Shown in pieces: positions 8,135-17,004 of a stretch of 64,000 nucleotides of DNA (positions are counted from its first letter, which is position 1; the number at the start of each line of letters is the position of its first letter). The DNA lies in contig NZ_JAFHKL010000002.1 of NCBI RefSeq assembly GCF_016937655.1, forward strand, positions 124,001-188,000. Direction: 5' to 3'. The DNA comes from Chromobacterium alkanivorans (GTDB lineage Bacteria > Pseudomonadota > Gammaproteobacteria > Burkholderiales > Chromobacteriaceae). The position numbers and the translations under genes are program-made. The notes beneath the pieces were generated by a model. It was not told where the DNA came from. It worked only from the letters and a program-made list of their open reading frames with translations, and ran no database searches.

Positions 8135-8748
8135 GCCGCGGTCCCGCGCTGGGCCAGCACCCGTTCCACCGTCTCCACGATGGCCTGGGTCTGCGGGTCC
8201 ACTTCGATATTGATCAGATCGCCCACTTTGCGCGACTTGATGATGGTGCGCTCCAGGGTTTCCGGAATCAGGTGTACGCAGAAGCGATTGTCCGCCACCT
8301 CGCCTATGGTCAGGCTGATGCCGTCAATACCGATATAGCCCTTGGCGAACACGTATTTGATGTGTTCCGCCGGCAATTCGAACCAGACGGTGCGGTTATT
8401 GGGCAGATCGATCACCCGGGCCACCTTGGCCAGGCACAGAATATGGCCGGACATCGCATGGCCGCCGATCTCGTCGCCGAAGCGCGCGGCGCGCTCGATA
8501 TTGACCAGATCGCCCGTTTGCAGCAGGCCGAGGTTGGTGACGCGCAGGGTTTCACGCATCAGGTCGAAGGAAACTTGATCGCCGTTGACGGCGGTGACGG
8601 TGAGGCAGCAGCCGTTGTGGGCCACCGAAGCGCCCAGCTCCAGGCCGGGCAGTAATGCGGCGGGCAAGCGCAGCGTATGGGTGCGGAAGTCCTGCTTCTC
8701 CGTGATGGCGATCACTTCCGCCACCCCTTGGACGATACCGGTAAACAC
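8131..8748 (-). CDS. ribE: Riboflavin synthase, alpha subunit
   Basis: A 205-residue enzyme that dismutates two lumazines to riboflavin. It starts with the hallmark [12 protein letters not shown] and is built of two similar lumazine-binding repeats: residues ~1-95 ([13 protein letters not shown]) and ~96-200 ([21 protein letters not shown]). Length is normal. It is the first gene of the minus-strand operon that continues through the ATP-pyrophosphatase, ribB, ribH, nusB, thiL and pgpA. I saw no FMN-riboswitch-like sequence in the ~100 nt upstream. Confidence 0.96.
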   Translation of the reverse strand: MFTGIVQGVAEVIAITEKQDFRTHTLRLPAALLPGLELGASVAHNGCCLTVTAVNGDQVSFDLMRETLRVTNLGLLQTGDLVNIERAARFGDEIGGHAMSGHILCLAKVARVIDLPNNRTVWFELPAEHIKYVFAKGYIGIDGISLTIGEVADNRFCVHLIPETLERTIIKSRKVGDLINIEVDPQTQAIVETVERVLAQRGTAA

Positions 8749-8792
8749 GAAGACGCTCCTTTGCTAGGGATTCGGAGCGCCATTGTAACGCA

Positions 8793-8815
8793 AGGAGGGG
8801 CGCGCGGCCCCTCCT
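8793..8815 (-). terminator. Putative terminator downstream of the TonB receptor gene
   Basis: AGGAGGGG-CGCGCGG-CCCCTCCT is a strong GC hairpin in the ~100 nt between the receptor stop codon and the ribE start. The T run after it on the minus strand is weak, so it may act partly as a stability element. Confidence 0.55.
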
Positions 8816-8845
8816 GGTCTCAAATCAAACGCAAGCGGAGTTCGC

Positions 8846-11110
8846 TCAGAAACGCCAGGACACGCTGGTGCGGATCGCCCGACCCATGCCTTCCGCGCCT
8901 TCGGTCAGATAGGGGGTGTACTCCCGATTAAACAGATTATCCACCGCGGCCCGCACCTCTACCCCCTTAAGCTTGCCTGCCGGCTGCCAGCTGGCAAACA
9001 GTCCGGCCAAGGCGTAGCCATGTTGCGGGGCAAAGCCATACATCACTTCTGGATTGACCGCTTGCGGAACCCTATCCTGAGCGCGAACGAACTTGCCCTG
9101 CCCGCCCACGGTAAGCCCAAGTTTCCGGAAGGTATGCCCGAAAGTCAGCACCGCCTTGCGCGGGGGGATTTGCACCATAGGCTCGGACTTGCCCCAGGGG
9201 TCACGCAAACTATGCGCATGCTGGCCCGTCATGGCCGACAAGGAGAGGCTGCCGAACCAGCCGCGCCACTGATAATGGCTATCCAGTTCAAAGCCCTGAA
9301 TGACATAACCCGGCAGGTTACGGTAAAAGCCGGTGCCTTTCGGCGGTTCAACACCTGGCGCGTCGCCCGTTCGCTTATTGCCTAGGCGCATCCAAATATT
9401 GTCATGCACGTTTTGCTGGAACCAAGCCAAAGAAGCAGACAGCCGATCACCCTTTGCAAGCACTCCCACTCCATCAAAACTTACGCCCAGACGTAAAGCA
9501 TCAAGGGTTTCGGGTTTCAGTTGACGGCTGGTGCCAGATAGGTTGGAGCTCCTGGTCTGAACATGGTAGACCTCGTCCACATTAGGCGCGCGCCAGGTAT
9601 GGGCATAGGCCGCATCCACCGTCCAACTTGGCGCGAACTGCCAGGCCAGCGCCAGACGCGGCGACCAGCCGGCATAACTGACAGGCCGGTAGTCATGCCC
9701 AGCCGACGCGTCGCTATAAATCGGCGCCAGGTTGGGACGCCCCTGCAACTGCACATGGTCATAGCGCAGCGACGGCATAATTTTCAGCTCCGCCAATGGT
9801 CGCCACTCATGCACCCAGTACGCGGAACGCATGGTCTCCTTGCCTTTGGAGGAACCATAAGGATTGATCCAACCATAGTTGTAATCGGCGTTTTTAGCCT
9901 GAGGCGCCAAATAAGTCAAAGGGTCCCAATCTTTCTGAGACCAGCTGACGCCCGTGGTAATCGTTTGGCTGGTCCAGCCCTCGCCTATATTGGCGACATT
10001 ACGAAACTCCAGCGTCTTGTCACGCTGCGTCACCCAACTTTCCTGGCCGTAAGAGTTGCGAAAATCAACCTTCCAGGCGCTCTCCGGTCGACGGTCATGT
10101 TGAAATCGCCGAGACTGGCTATAAGTCAATTGCCAATCCAGCCACGATAAATCAGGACTGGCATAGCTCCACTCGGCGCTCACGGAGTCAACATCCTGCT
10201 CACGCCACACTGTTTTCTTCAGCCAAGCTTCTTCTAGGCCCAACTTCTGGATTTCCCATTCGGTAGGCGCGGGAATATCGCCTCCGCGCGCTGCCCATGG
10301 GGTTCTCAACTGCTCACTTTGCTGAACAAAACCCAGCTTGAACTGATGCCCGGTCGCCGGCCGCCAAGTCAGCTTCAACATCCCGGAGCGCTGAGAGCCT
10401 CCCGAGAAATGGTATGGGCGGCCATTTGCCTGCTCGCCATCTCCCCCGCGGCTGTGCGTGATGTAAGCCAACAAATCCAGCGGCTTGCCCGCACCGCCCG
10501 CATACGCCGCCACGGACTGACCAAAACGATGACCGTTATCCTGGTAAGACAGCTTGGCGAAACCGCCTACCGATTTACCCGGCAACAACAACTCGCGTAC
10601 CGTCTTGGTTTCTGCCTTGACCACACCGCCAAACGCGCCATTGCCGTAGAACGGCGAATGCCCGCCCTTCAGCACCTCAACCGAGCCCAACAGCTCAGGA
10701 TCCACAAAGGATGTACCCTGCTGATATTTATCAAAATTCTGGGCAGTGCCATCCAACGTAACCGGAACATGCTCAACAGCGTCAAAACCCCAGACATTGA
10801 TGGTCTGGCCGCCGGGCCGCGGCGAACCACCGGCGTTGACGCCGGGCAGCGCGTCCAGCACTTCGGCCAGCGAGCGGGCTTGCGGCCGCTCGATTTCCTC
10901 GCGATCCAGCTTATTGCTGCCTACCCGCGCCTGCGGGCCGTCGGCGGTGACGTGGACGGTGTCCAGGCGCGCCGGCGCCTCGGCGGCCCAGACTCCGGGC
11001 GCGGCCAGGCAGGCCAGGCTCAGGACAAGCGCCTTGGGGCGGAAACGCGGCGGATTTTGGGCAAGAGAAATGGAATCAGGGCAAGACGGGGAAAGGTAGC
11101 AGCCAAGCAT
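8846..11110 (-). CDS. TonB-dependent outer-membrane receptor, probably haem type
   Basis: A ~754-residue receptor with a signal region (KALVLSLACLAAPGVWA), a TonB box-like LDTVHVTAD, a plug domain (residues ~60-170: RSLAEVLDALPGV, GHSPFYGNGAFGGVV) and a 22-strand-type barrel ending in aromatic Phe (RTSVSWRF). WRAPNVDEVYH followed by SSNL resembles the FRAP/NPNL region of haem receptors, so haem or haemoprotein is the best guess, not proof. The first codon of the frame is GTG, but the adjacent ATG at 11110 is more likely the start; no strong ribosome site is visible. A near-perfect Fur box lies about 20 nt upstream. Confidence 0.82.
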   Translation of the reverse strand: MLGCYLSPSCPDSISLAQNPPRFRPKALVLSLACLAAPGVWAAEAPARLDTVHVTADGPQARVGSNKLDREEIERPQARSLAEVLDALPGVNAGGSPRPGGQTINVWGFDAVEHVPVTLDGTAQNFDKYQQGTSFVDPELLGSVEVLKGGHSPFYGNGAFGGVVKAETKTVRELLLPGKSVGGFAKLSYQDNGHRFGQSVAAYAGGAGKPLDLLAYITHSRGGDGEQANGRPYHFSGGSQRSGMLKLTWRPATGHQFKLGFVQQSEQLRTPWAARGGDIPAPTEWEIQKLGLEEAWLKKTVWREQDVDSVSAEWSYASPDLSWLDWQLTYSQSRRFQHDRRPESAWKVDFRNSYGQESWVTQRDKTLEFRNVANIGEGWTSQTITTGVSWSQKDWDPLTYLAPQAKNADYNYGWINPYGSSKGKETMRSAYWVHEWRPLAELKIMPSLRYDHVQLQGRPNLAPIYSDASAGHDYRPVSYAGWSPRLALAWQFAPSWTVDAAYAHTWRAPNVDEVYHVQTRSSNLSGTSRQLKPETLDALRLGVSFDGVGVLAKGDRLSASLAWFQQNVHDNIWMRLGNKRTGDAPGVEPPKGTGFYRNLPGYVIQGFELDSHYQWRGWFGSLSLSAMTGQHAHSLRDPWGKSEPMVQIPPRKAVLTFGHTFRKLGLTVGGQGKFVRAQDRVPQAVNPEVMYGFAPQHGYALAGLFASWQPAGKLKGVEVRAAVDNLFNREYTPYLTEGAEGMGRAIRTSVSWRF

Positions 11111-11129
11111 CACGGTTTTGTTTTATTAA

Positions 11130-11144
11130 TGATAATCATTCTCA
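11130..11144 (-). promoter_or_regulatory. Fur box upstream of the TonB receptor
   Basis: TGATAATCATTCTCA matches the 7-1-7 Fur consensus TGATAATNATTATCA at 13 of 14 defined positions. It is embedded in AT-rich promoter-like DNA and lies within 35 nt of the receptor start. Iron repression is inferred. Confidence 0.85.
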
Positions 11145-11222
11145 ATATTAACATAAAACTTCCACCTTAAGGCAAGTCCGGTAAAATAGCCGGCTTTATC
11201 GAATTCCAATACAAGCATCCCC

Positions 11223-12833
11223 ATGTCCGCCGAACTCGCCCGCATCGCCGAAGAAGTGTCCCACCGCCGCACCTTCGCCATCATCTCCCACCCTGACGCC
11301 GGTAAGACCACGCTGACCGAAAAGCTGCTGCTGTTCTCCGGCGCCATTCAGATGGCCGGCACCGTCAAGGGCAAGAAAGGCGGCAAGTTCGCCACCTCCG
11401 ACTGGATGGAGATCGAGAAGCAGCGCGGCATCTCGGTGGCGTCCTCGGTGATGCAGTTCGAGTACCGCGACCACACCGTCAACCTGCTGGACACCCCGGG
11501 CCACCAGGACTTCTCCGAAGACACCTACCGCGTGCTGACCGCGGTGGACAGCGCCTTGATGGTGATCGACGCCGCCAAGGGCGTGGAGGAGCAGACCATC
11601 AAGCTGCTGAACGTCTGCCGGCTGCGCAGCACGCCCATCGTCACCTTCATGAACAAGTACGACCGCGAGGTGCGCGACAGCCTGGAGCTGCTGGACGAGG
11701 TGGAGAGCGTGCTGAAGATCCGTTGCGCGCCGATCACCTGGCCCATCGGCATGGGCAAGGCCTTCCGCGGCGTTTACAGCCTGCTGAACGACGAGGTCAT
11801 CCTGTTCGAACCGGGCGCGGAAAAACTGATCACCGACGTGGAAGTGATCAAGGGCATAGACAACCCGCGCCTGGACCAGCTGTTCCCGCTGGAAATGGAA
11901 CAACTGCGCATGGAGATCGAGCTGGTCAAGGGCGCGTCCAATGAGTGGAATCTGGACGAATTCCTGGCCGGCGAGCTGACGCCGGTGTTCTTCGGCTCCG
12001 CCATCAACAACTTCGGCGTGCGCGAAATCCTGGACGCGCTGATCAACTGGGCGCCGGCGCCGCAGCTGCGCGACGCCACCGTGCGCGAAGTCGCGCCCAC
12101 CGAAGGCAAGTTCTCCGGCTTCGTGTTCAAGATCCAGGCCAATATGGACCCCAAGCACCGCGACCGCATCGCCTTCCTGCGCGTGTGCTCCGGCCAGTTC
12201 GAGCGCGGCATGAAGATGAAGCACCTGCGCCTGAACCGCGACATCGCCGCCTCCAGCGTGGTGACCTTCATGTCTCACGACCGCGAGATCGTGGAAGAGG
12301 CCTTCGCCGGCGACATCATCGGCATTCCCAACCACGGCAACATCCAGATCGGCGACAGTTTCTCCGAAGGCGAGGAGCTGACCTTCACCGGCATCCCCTT
12401 CTTCGCGCCGGAACTGTTCCGCGGCGTGCGCATCAAAAACCCTTTGAAGCTGAAGCAGCTGCAAAAAGGCTTGCAACAGCTGGGCGAGGAAGGCGCGGTG
12501 CAAGTATTCAAGCCGCACAGCGGCGGCGACCTGATTCTGGGCGCGGTGGGCGTGCTGCAGTTTGAAGTGGTGGCCTCGCGACTGGCGGCCGAATACGGCG
12601 TGGACGCGGTGTTCGAATCCGCCAGCATCTGGTCGGCGCGCTGGTTCAGCTGCGACGATCGCAAGAAGCTGGACGAGTTCGTCAAGGCGCTGCAGATCAA
12701 CATCGCCACCGACGCCGGCGGCAACCTCGCCTACCTGGCCCCCAACCGCGTCAACCTGCAACTGACTCAGGAACGCTGGCCGGACATCGTATTCCACGAA
12801 ACCCGCGAACACGCGGTCAAACTCAACGACTGA
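11223..12833 (+). CDS. prfC: Peptide chain release factor 3
   Basis: A 536-residue translational GTPase that removes RF1/RF2 from the ribosome after termination. GTPase motifs: G1 [15 protein letters not shown] (residues ~22-36), the G2-region effector sequence GISVASS, G3 [11 protein letters not shown], and G4 NKYD. RF3-specific regions follow (GEEGAVQVF and the C-terminal domain). Length is normal for RF3. The MscS-type channel gene follows after 20 nt, so the two may be co-transcribed. Confidence 0.96.
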   Translation: MSAELARIAEEVSHRRTFAIISHPDAGKTTLTEKLLLFSGAIQMAGTVKGKKGGKFATSDWMEIEKQRGISVASSVMQFEYRDHTVNLLDTPGHQDFSEDTYRVLTAVDSALMVIDAAKGVEEQTIKLLNVCRLRSTPIVTFMNKYDREVRDSLELLDEVESVLKIRCAPITWPIGMGKAFRGVYSLLNDEVILFEPGAEKLITDVEVIKGIDNPRLDQLFPLEMEQLRMEIELVKGASNEWNLDEFLAGELTPVFFGSAINNFGVREILDALINWAPAPQLRDATVREVAPTEGKFSGFVFKIQANMDPKHRDRIAFLRVCSGQFERGMKMKHLRLNRDIAASSVVTFMSHDREIVEEAFAGDIIGIPNHGNIQIGDSFSEGEELTFTGIPFFAPELFRGVRIKNPLKLKQLQKGLQQLGEEGAVQVFKPHSGGDLILGAVGVLQFEVVASRLAAEYGVDAVFESASIWSARWFSCDDRKKLDEFVKALQINIATDAGGNLAYLAPNRVNLQLTQERWPDIVFHETREHAVKLND

Positions 12834-12853
12834 AGCTGAAACCGACCCACGCC

Positions 12854-13720
12854 ATGGAGCCCAAGGCCACCCTGTTCGACTTGATAAGCTATCTGCGCGA
12901 CAACTACTCGCACGAGATAGCGCGCTCGCTGATCCTGATCGCCGCCCTGCTGATCATCCGCCTGGTGGTGGACCGGCTGCTGGCGGCCAACAACAGCATA
13001 GCGATCGAGTCGAAACGGCGCTGGTCGGTGAACACCCGCAACATCCTGTTCGTCTCCGGCCTGGCCGGCATCGGCCTGATCTGGGCCAGCGAGCTGCAAA
13101 CCATCGCGGTGTCGATGCTGGCCTTCGCCGCCGCGCTGATCCTGGCCACCAAGGAATTGATCATGTGCCTGTCCGGCGGCCTGGTCCGCCAGACCTCCAA
13201 CAGCTACAGCCTGGGCGATCACATCGAAGTGGGCGCGGTGCGCGGCCGGGTGGTGGACATCGGCCTGCTGTCCACCACGGTGATGGAGATCGGCCCCAAC
13301 CACAGCTCGCACCAGATGACCGGACGGGCGCTGACCTTCCCCAACAGCCTGCTGCTGTCCACGCCGGTAATACGCGAAAACTACATGGGCGACTACGTGA
13401 TGCACATCGTCAACGTCCCCATGGCCTACACCGTGCCGCCCATCCGCGCCGAGCGCCTCTTGATGGCGGCGGCGGAAGAGTCCTGCCAACCGCATCTGGA
13501 AGTGGCGCGCCAGCACATGGAAGACATGGCCAAGCGCAATCTGGTGGACATTCCGTCGGTGGAGCCGCGCATCGCGCTGCAACCGGTGGACGAAAAACGC
13601 TATCAGTTGATCTTGCGCATCGCAATTCCGGCCCGCGACCGGCATCGTATCGAACAGACCATCTTGCACAATTTTCTGGCGCAATGCTTTCCGGAGCAGG
13701 ACGCCGCCGCCCTCGCCTGA
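12854..13720 (+). CDS. MscS-family mechanosensitive channel-like membrane protein
   Basis: A 288-residue protein with three hydrophobic segments: ~22-42 (SLILIAALLIIRLVV), ~62-80 (ILFVSGLAGIGLIWA) and ~85-110 (VSMLAFAAALILATKELIMCLSGG, the pore helix). These lead into a beta domain (YSLGDHIEVGAVRGRVVDIGLLSTTVMEIG, FPNSLLLSTPV) characteristic of MscS. The C-terminal half is a longer alpha/beta region. It probably gates under membrane tension, though many MscS homologues have other roles. It lies 20 nt after prfC. Confidence 0.85.
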   Translation: MEPKATLFDLISYLRDNYSHEIARSLILIAALLIIRLVVDRLLAANNSIAIESKRRWSVNTRNILFVSGLAGIGLIWASELQTIAVSMLAFAAALILATKELIMCLSGGLVRQTSNSYSLGDHIEVGAVRGRVVDIGLLSTTVMEIGPNHSSHQMTGRALTFPNSLLLSTPVIRENYMGDYVMHIVNVPMAYTVPPIRAERLLMAAAEESCQPHLEVARQHMEDMAKRNLVDIPSVEPRIALQPVDEKRYQLILRIAIPARDRHRIEQTILHNFLAQCFPEQDAAALA

Positions 13721-13817
13721 GACGACGGGCGGTCCGGGCGCAAATAATTAGAGCAAGAACTCCAAATTTGCGTTAGAATGGCGCATCGCGAATGTCATTG
13801 AACAGCCCAAGCGCATC

Positions 13818-14462
13818 ATGAGCAAAAACAGAATCAAAACCTACGACCGCATCATCCAGGAGAGCCTCAAGCTGTTCAATGAACAGGGCGAGCGCAGCAT
13901 CACCACCAATCACATCGCCGCGCACCTGGGCATCAGTCCGGGCAATCTGTACTACCACTTCCGCAACAAGGAAGAGATCGTCTACCAGATATTCCTGATG
14001 TACCGCGAGTTCATCAATCAGCGCCTGGCGGTGCCGGAAAACCGCGAAATGACGGTGGACGATCTGGTCAACTACCTGGACACCGCCTTCCTGGCGATGT
14101 GGCAGTTCCGCTTCATGTTCTACGACCTGCCGGGCATGCTGGCGCGCAACCCGCAGATGCAGTCGGAGTACCACCAGTTCGTCAACACCGAGCTGAAGAA
14201 CATCCTGGCCGAGCACTTCCGCGAATTCATCCGACTGGGCCTGCTGGAAATGGACGAAGAAGACATCGAGCCGGTCAGCATCAATATCTGGCTGGTGGTC
14301 AAGTTCTGGTTCGCCTTCGAGCAGACCGCGCGCCCCAAGGCGCCGATCACCGAGGAGTCCGGCCACCGCGGCGTGCTGCAGGTGCTGGCCCTGCTCAAGC
14401 CCTATGTGCAGGACCAATACATGGGCGCCTTCCGCGCGCTGTGCGAGCGTCACAAGGTGTGA
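13818..14462 (+). CDS. TetR/AcrR-family transcriptional regulator
   Basis: A 214-residue regulator. The N-terminal helix-turn-helix is clear (TTNHIAAHLGISPGNLYYHFRNKEEI, residues ~33-58). The C-terminal ligand-binding half begins MYREFINQRLAVPENREMT and is of an all-helical type I cannot tie to a known ligand. It is preceded by a ~97 nt promoter region and followed by a strong terminator, so it appears monocistronic. Target genes are unknown. Confidence 0.85.
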   Translation: MSKNRIKTYDRIIQESLKLFNEQGERSITTNHIAAHLGISPGNLYYHFRNKEEIVYQIFLMYREFINQRLAVPENREMTVDDLVNYLDTAFLAMWQFRFMFYDLPGMLARNPQMQSEYHQFVNTELKNILAEHFREFIRLGLLEMDEEDIEPVSINIWLVVKFWFAFEQTARPKAPITEESGHRGVLQVLALLKPYVQDQYMGAFRALCERHKV

Positions 14463-14485
14463 TTCGCTGACATCCGGAAAAAAAC

Positions 14486-14509
14486 AAAGCCGCGTGACGC
14501 GGCTTTTTT
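14486..14509 (+). terminator. Rho-independent terminator after the TetR gene
   Basis: AAAGCCGCG-TGA-CGCGGCTTTTTT has an 8 bp GC-rich stem and a run of T's about 25 nt after the stop codon. A's on the left side could also serve minus-strand transcription. Confidence 0.9.
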
Positions 14510-14522
14510 CATGTCCCCCTTC

Positions 14523-14670
14523 AGAACGTGTTTAGGATCTCGCGAACTGGAGCGAGACAAGGCCTTGCGGCTGAGGTGGAATGCACACAGGGTATATGAA
14601 CATTCCGAAGACGGTTTCAACGCCCTTTTCTATCCATGCTGCCGACGCGCAGCAGATCCTAAACGGTTCT
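14523..14670. repeat. Dispersed MITE-like repeat, copy 3
   Basis: A ~148 bp copy beginning AGAACGTGTTTAGGATCTCG and ending GCAGATCCTAAACGGTTCT. The ends are inverted repeats that carry the same compensating change (TAGGATC left, GATCCTA right), which suggests selection for pairing or a shared recent origin. It ends 9 nt from the stop codon of the DAHP synthase-like gene. Confidence 0.85.
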
Positions 14671-14679
14671 TAAGTCTGA

Positions 14680-15696
14680 CTACAGGCTGCGCCCCAAGGC
14701 CGTCGCCAAGGGCCGCAGTTCCGCCATCAGCGCGGCCAGCCCTACCGGCGTCAAGGCCTGATCGGCCTCGCACAAGGCGGCCTCCGGCTGCGGATGCATG
14801 TCCAACAGCAGGCCGTCGGCGCCGGCGGCCAGGGCGGCCTTGGCCAGCGCCGGCACCAGCCAGGCCTTGCCGGCGGCGTGACTGGGGTCGACAATCACCG
14901 GCAAATGGGTTTCGCGCTTGAGCAAGGGAATCGCGCTGACGTCCAGCGTGGCGCGATAGGCCGGTTCGAAGCTGCGGATGCCGCGCTCGCAGAACACGAT
15001 ATTGTGGTTGCCGCCGGCGGCGATGTACTCGGCGGCCATCAGCCAGTCCCCCAAGGTCGCGGCCACGCCGCGCTTGAGAATCACCGGCTTGTTCAAACGC
15101 CCCACTTCTTTCAGCAATTCGACGTTCTGCATGCTGCGCGAGCCAATCTGGATGATGTCCACGCCCTGCTCTAGAAACACGTCCAGCATGCGCACGTCGG
15201 CCAGCTCCGACACCACCGGCAAGCCTTCGGCGCGGCCGGCGGCGATCAACTGCTCGATGCCCTCGACGCCCAGGCCCTGGAAACCGTAAGGACTGGGGTG
15301 CTGCTTGAACACCCCGCCGTGCAACAGCCGGCAGCCGGCGCTGCGCGCCGCCGCCGCGGCCTGCGCGATCTGCTGCGCCGACTCCACCGCCGACGGCCCG
15401 GCGATCACCTGCAAGGCTTCGCCGCCGAAGGCCAGGCCCCGCGCCTGCACCACGCTGTTTTGCGGATGGGTTTCGCGAGACACGATGCGGTACTCGCGCA
15501 CCACCCGCATCGCCCGCTCCACCCCCGGCATTGATTCGAACATTTCCGGCGACAGGCTGCGTTCGTCGCCCACCGCGCCTATGATGGTGCGCTCCGCGCC
15601 GCGCGACACATGCTCGCTGAGCCCCGCGCCTTGGATCTTGGCCACCACGGCGGCCACTTCGCTTTCCGGCGCCTGCCGGTTCATGATGATGATCAT
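14680..15696 (-). CDS. Type I-beta DAHP synthase family protein with divergent active site
   Basis: A 338-residue protein of the Bacillus/Thermotoga-type DAHP synthase family: an N-terminal ferredoxin-like regulatory domain (MIIIMNRQAPESEV, residues 1-~75), then a TIM barrel. Conserved blocks remain: SPYGFQGLG, ILKRGVAATLGDWLMAAEYI, CERGIRSFEPAYRATLD, LPVIVDPSH, ADGLLLDMHPQPE. Several catalytic positions differ from the family as I recall it: the metal Cys of GPCAVES is Ser (GPSAVES), KPRTSPY is KQHPSPY, EVHP is DMHP, and the Asp ligand region is CEADQ. Activity as DAHP synthase is therefore uncertain. It is last in the run pheA - LOG - membrane protein - this gene. Confidence 0.8.
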   Translation of the reverse strand: MIIIMNRQAPESEVAAVVAKIQGAGLSEHVSRGAERTIIGAVGDERSLSPEMFESMPGVERAMRVVREYRIVSRETHPQNSVVQARGLAFGGEALQVIAGPSAVESAQQIAQAAAAARSAGCRLLHGGVFKQHPSPYGFQGLGVEGIEQLIAAGRAEGLPVVSELADVRMLDVFLEQGVDIIQIGSRSMQNVELLKEVGRLNKPVILKRGVAATLGDWLMAAEYIAAGGNHNIVFCERGIRSFEPAYRATLDVSAIPLLKRETHLPVIVDPSHAAGKAWLVPALAKAALAAGADGLLLDMHPQPEAALCEADQALTPVGLAALMAELRPLATALGRSL

Positions 15697-15718
15697 CCGC
15701 TATCCCGTTCAAAACCCT

Positions 15719-16288
15719 TCACGACCGCCTGCGCCAACGCCCGGCCAAGCGCCGCCCCAGCCGCGACCAGAACGACGGACGCGACGCGACGCGCCGGAAA
15801 AAACCAGCCAGCGCATGCGCCAGCCGCCACGGCGCCGAAGCGCGCAAGCGCTCGAACACGCGCTCGCGCCAGCAAACGAAGCCATTATACAGCCGCACGA
15901 ACCAGGACACCCGCATCAGCGCCGGCCGGGTCAGCGCGAACAACCGCGCCGCCAGCGCGGTGCCGCCCAGCTTGGCCAGCAAGATGATCAGCAGCCCCAG
16001 CAGCGCGTGGCCGCGCCCAATCAGGAACAGCGCCGCCAGCTTGACCGGCAGCAGCAGCGCGGCCGGCAGCGCGAACATCGCCAGGGCCGCCCACGGCGGC
16101 AAGGCGGCGATGCGCCGCTCCAACGCCGCCAGCGGCGGCCATGCCGCCAGCCGCCCCAGCGCCGCGGACAGCTCGTCCCAGGCGTACTCCTCGAACAGAA
16201 TCACCAAGGCCGCCAGCAAGGCCAGCGGCCAGGTCAATATCCGTTTCAGCCGGCGCCAGCCCAGCGTCGCCGCTTCGCGCGCCCGCAT
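15719..16288 (-). CDS. Hypothetical multi-pass membrane protein
   Basis: A 189-residue Leu/Ala/Arg-rich protein of unknown function. Three hydrophobic stretches are visible: residues ~20-33 (WPLALLAALVILF), ~65-90 (WAALAMFALPAALLLPVKLAALFLI) and ~95-110 (ALLGLLIILLAKLGGTALAA). The C-terminus is strongly basic (RRLAGRWRRRS), suggesting a cytoplasmic tail. It lies 22 nt before the DAHP synthase-like gene, so the two are probably co-transcribed. I do not recognise a family. Confidence 0.65.
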   Translation of the reverse strand: MRAREAATLGWRRLKRILTWPLALLAALVILFEEYAWDELSAALGRLAAWPPLAALERRIAALPPWAALAMFALPAALLLPVKLAALFLIGRGHALLGLLIILLAKLGGTALAARLFALTRPALMRVSWFVRLYNGFVCWRERVFERLRASAPWRLAHALAGFFRRVASRPSFWSRLGRRLAGRWRRRS

Positions 16289-16342
16289 CGCGTCAGCGCC
16301 CGGCCACGATCTTGCGAGCCGAGACCAGCGGGCGCAAGGCGA

Positions 16343-16924
16343 TCAGGCCTTGGCCAGGTCCAGCCACTTGACCACCTCCCGCGGCTGATAGGCGCGCATC
16401 TCCGTCAGCAGCGCCGGCAAATCCTCGTTGATGCGGAACAGGTCCATATTGCCCGGGCGGGCGAAGCCCTCGGCCACCGCGTGCTCCATCAGCCGGTGCA
16501 AGGGCTGATAATAGCCGGCGGCGTCGAGCAGGCCCACCGGCTTGCCGTGCAGGGACAGCTGACCCCAGGTCAGGATTTCGAACAGTTCGTCGAAGGTGCC
16601 GAAACCGCCCGGCAGCGCGATGAAACCGTCGGACAACTCAGCCATCAGCGCCTTGCGCTGGTGCATGGTTTCGGTGACATGAATTTCCGTCAAACCGGTA
16701 TGCGCCACTTCCTTGGCCTTGAGGAACTCCGGAATCACGCCGATCACCTTGCCGCCGGCCGCCAGCGCGGCGTCCGCGGCCACGCCCATCAGGCCGACCT
16801 TGCCGGCGCCGTAGACCAGAGTCACGCCCTGTTCGGCCAGCGTGCGGCCAAAGTCGCGTGCGGCCGCTTCGTATTCGGGCTTGGCGCCCTTGTTGGAGCC
16901 GCAAAACAGACAGATAGCTTTCAT
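16343..16924 (-). CDS. LOG-family (TIGR00730) nucleoside 5'-monophosphate phosphoribohydrolase
   Basis: A 193-residue Rossmann-like protein. The start MKAICLFCGSNKGAKPEY is the family's usual N-terminus, and the catalytic PGGFGTFDELFE motif (PGGxGTxxE) is intact. LOG proteins hydrolyse nucleotide monophosphates, classically cytokinin riboside monophosphates; the bacterial substrate here is unknown. The frame is open 13 codons upstream, but the ATG at 16924 matches the family and follows an AGGGGA-like site. Confidence 0.9.
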   Translation of the reverse strand: MKAICLFCGSNKGAKPEYEAAARDFGRTLAEQGVTLVYGAGKVGLMGVAADAALAAGGKVIGVIPEFLKAKEVAHTGLTEIHVTETMHQRKALMAELSDGFIALPGGFGTFDELFEILTWGQLSLHGKPVGLLDAAGYYQPLHRLMEHAVAEGFARPGNMDLFRINEDLPALLTEMRAYQPREVVKWLDLAKA

Positions 16925-16965
16925 TCTTGTTTTTCCCCTAGAAAACATCAGCGTCAAAAACACAA

Positions 16966-16984
16966 CGGGCCGCTGCGCGGCCCG
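16966..16984 (-). terminator. Putative terminator after pheA
   Basis: CGGGCCGC-TGC-GCGGCCCG hairpin about 20 nt after the pheA stop, followed on the minus strand by TTGTGTTTTTGACG. It would separate pheA from the LOG gene. Confidence 0.65.
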
Positions 16985-17004
16985 CTTGCATCCTCATCCG
17001 GCGT

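Noticed and set aside
8749-8845. Possible FMN riboswitch before ribE or ribB
   Set aside because: Neither the ~97 nt before ribE nor the 7290-7351 stretch before ribB shows the conserved RFN blocks; the latter is followed by a repeat copy.
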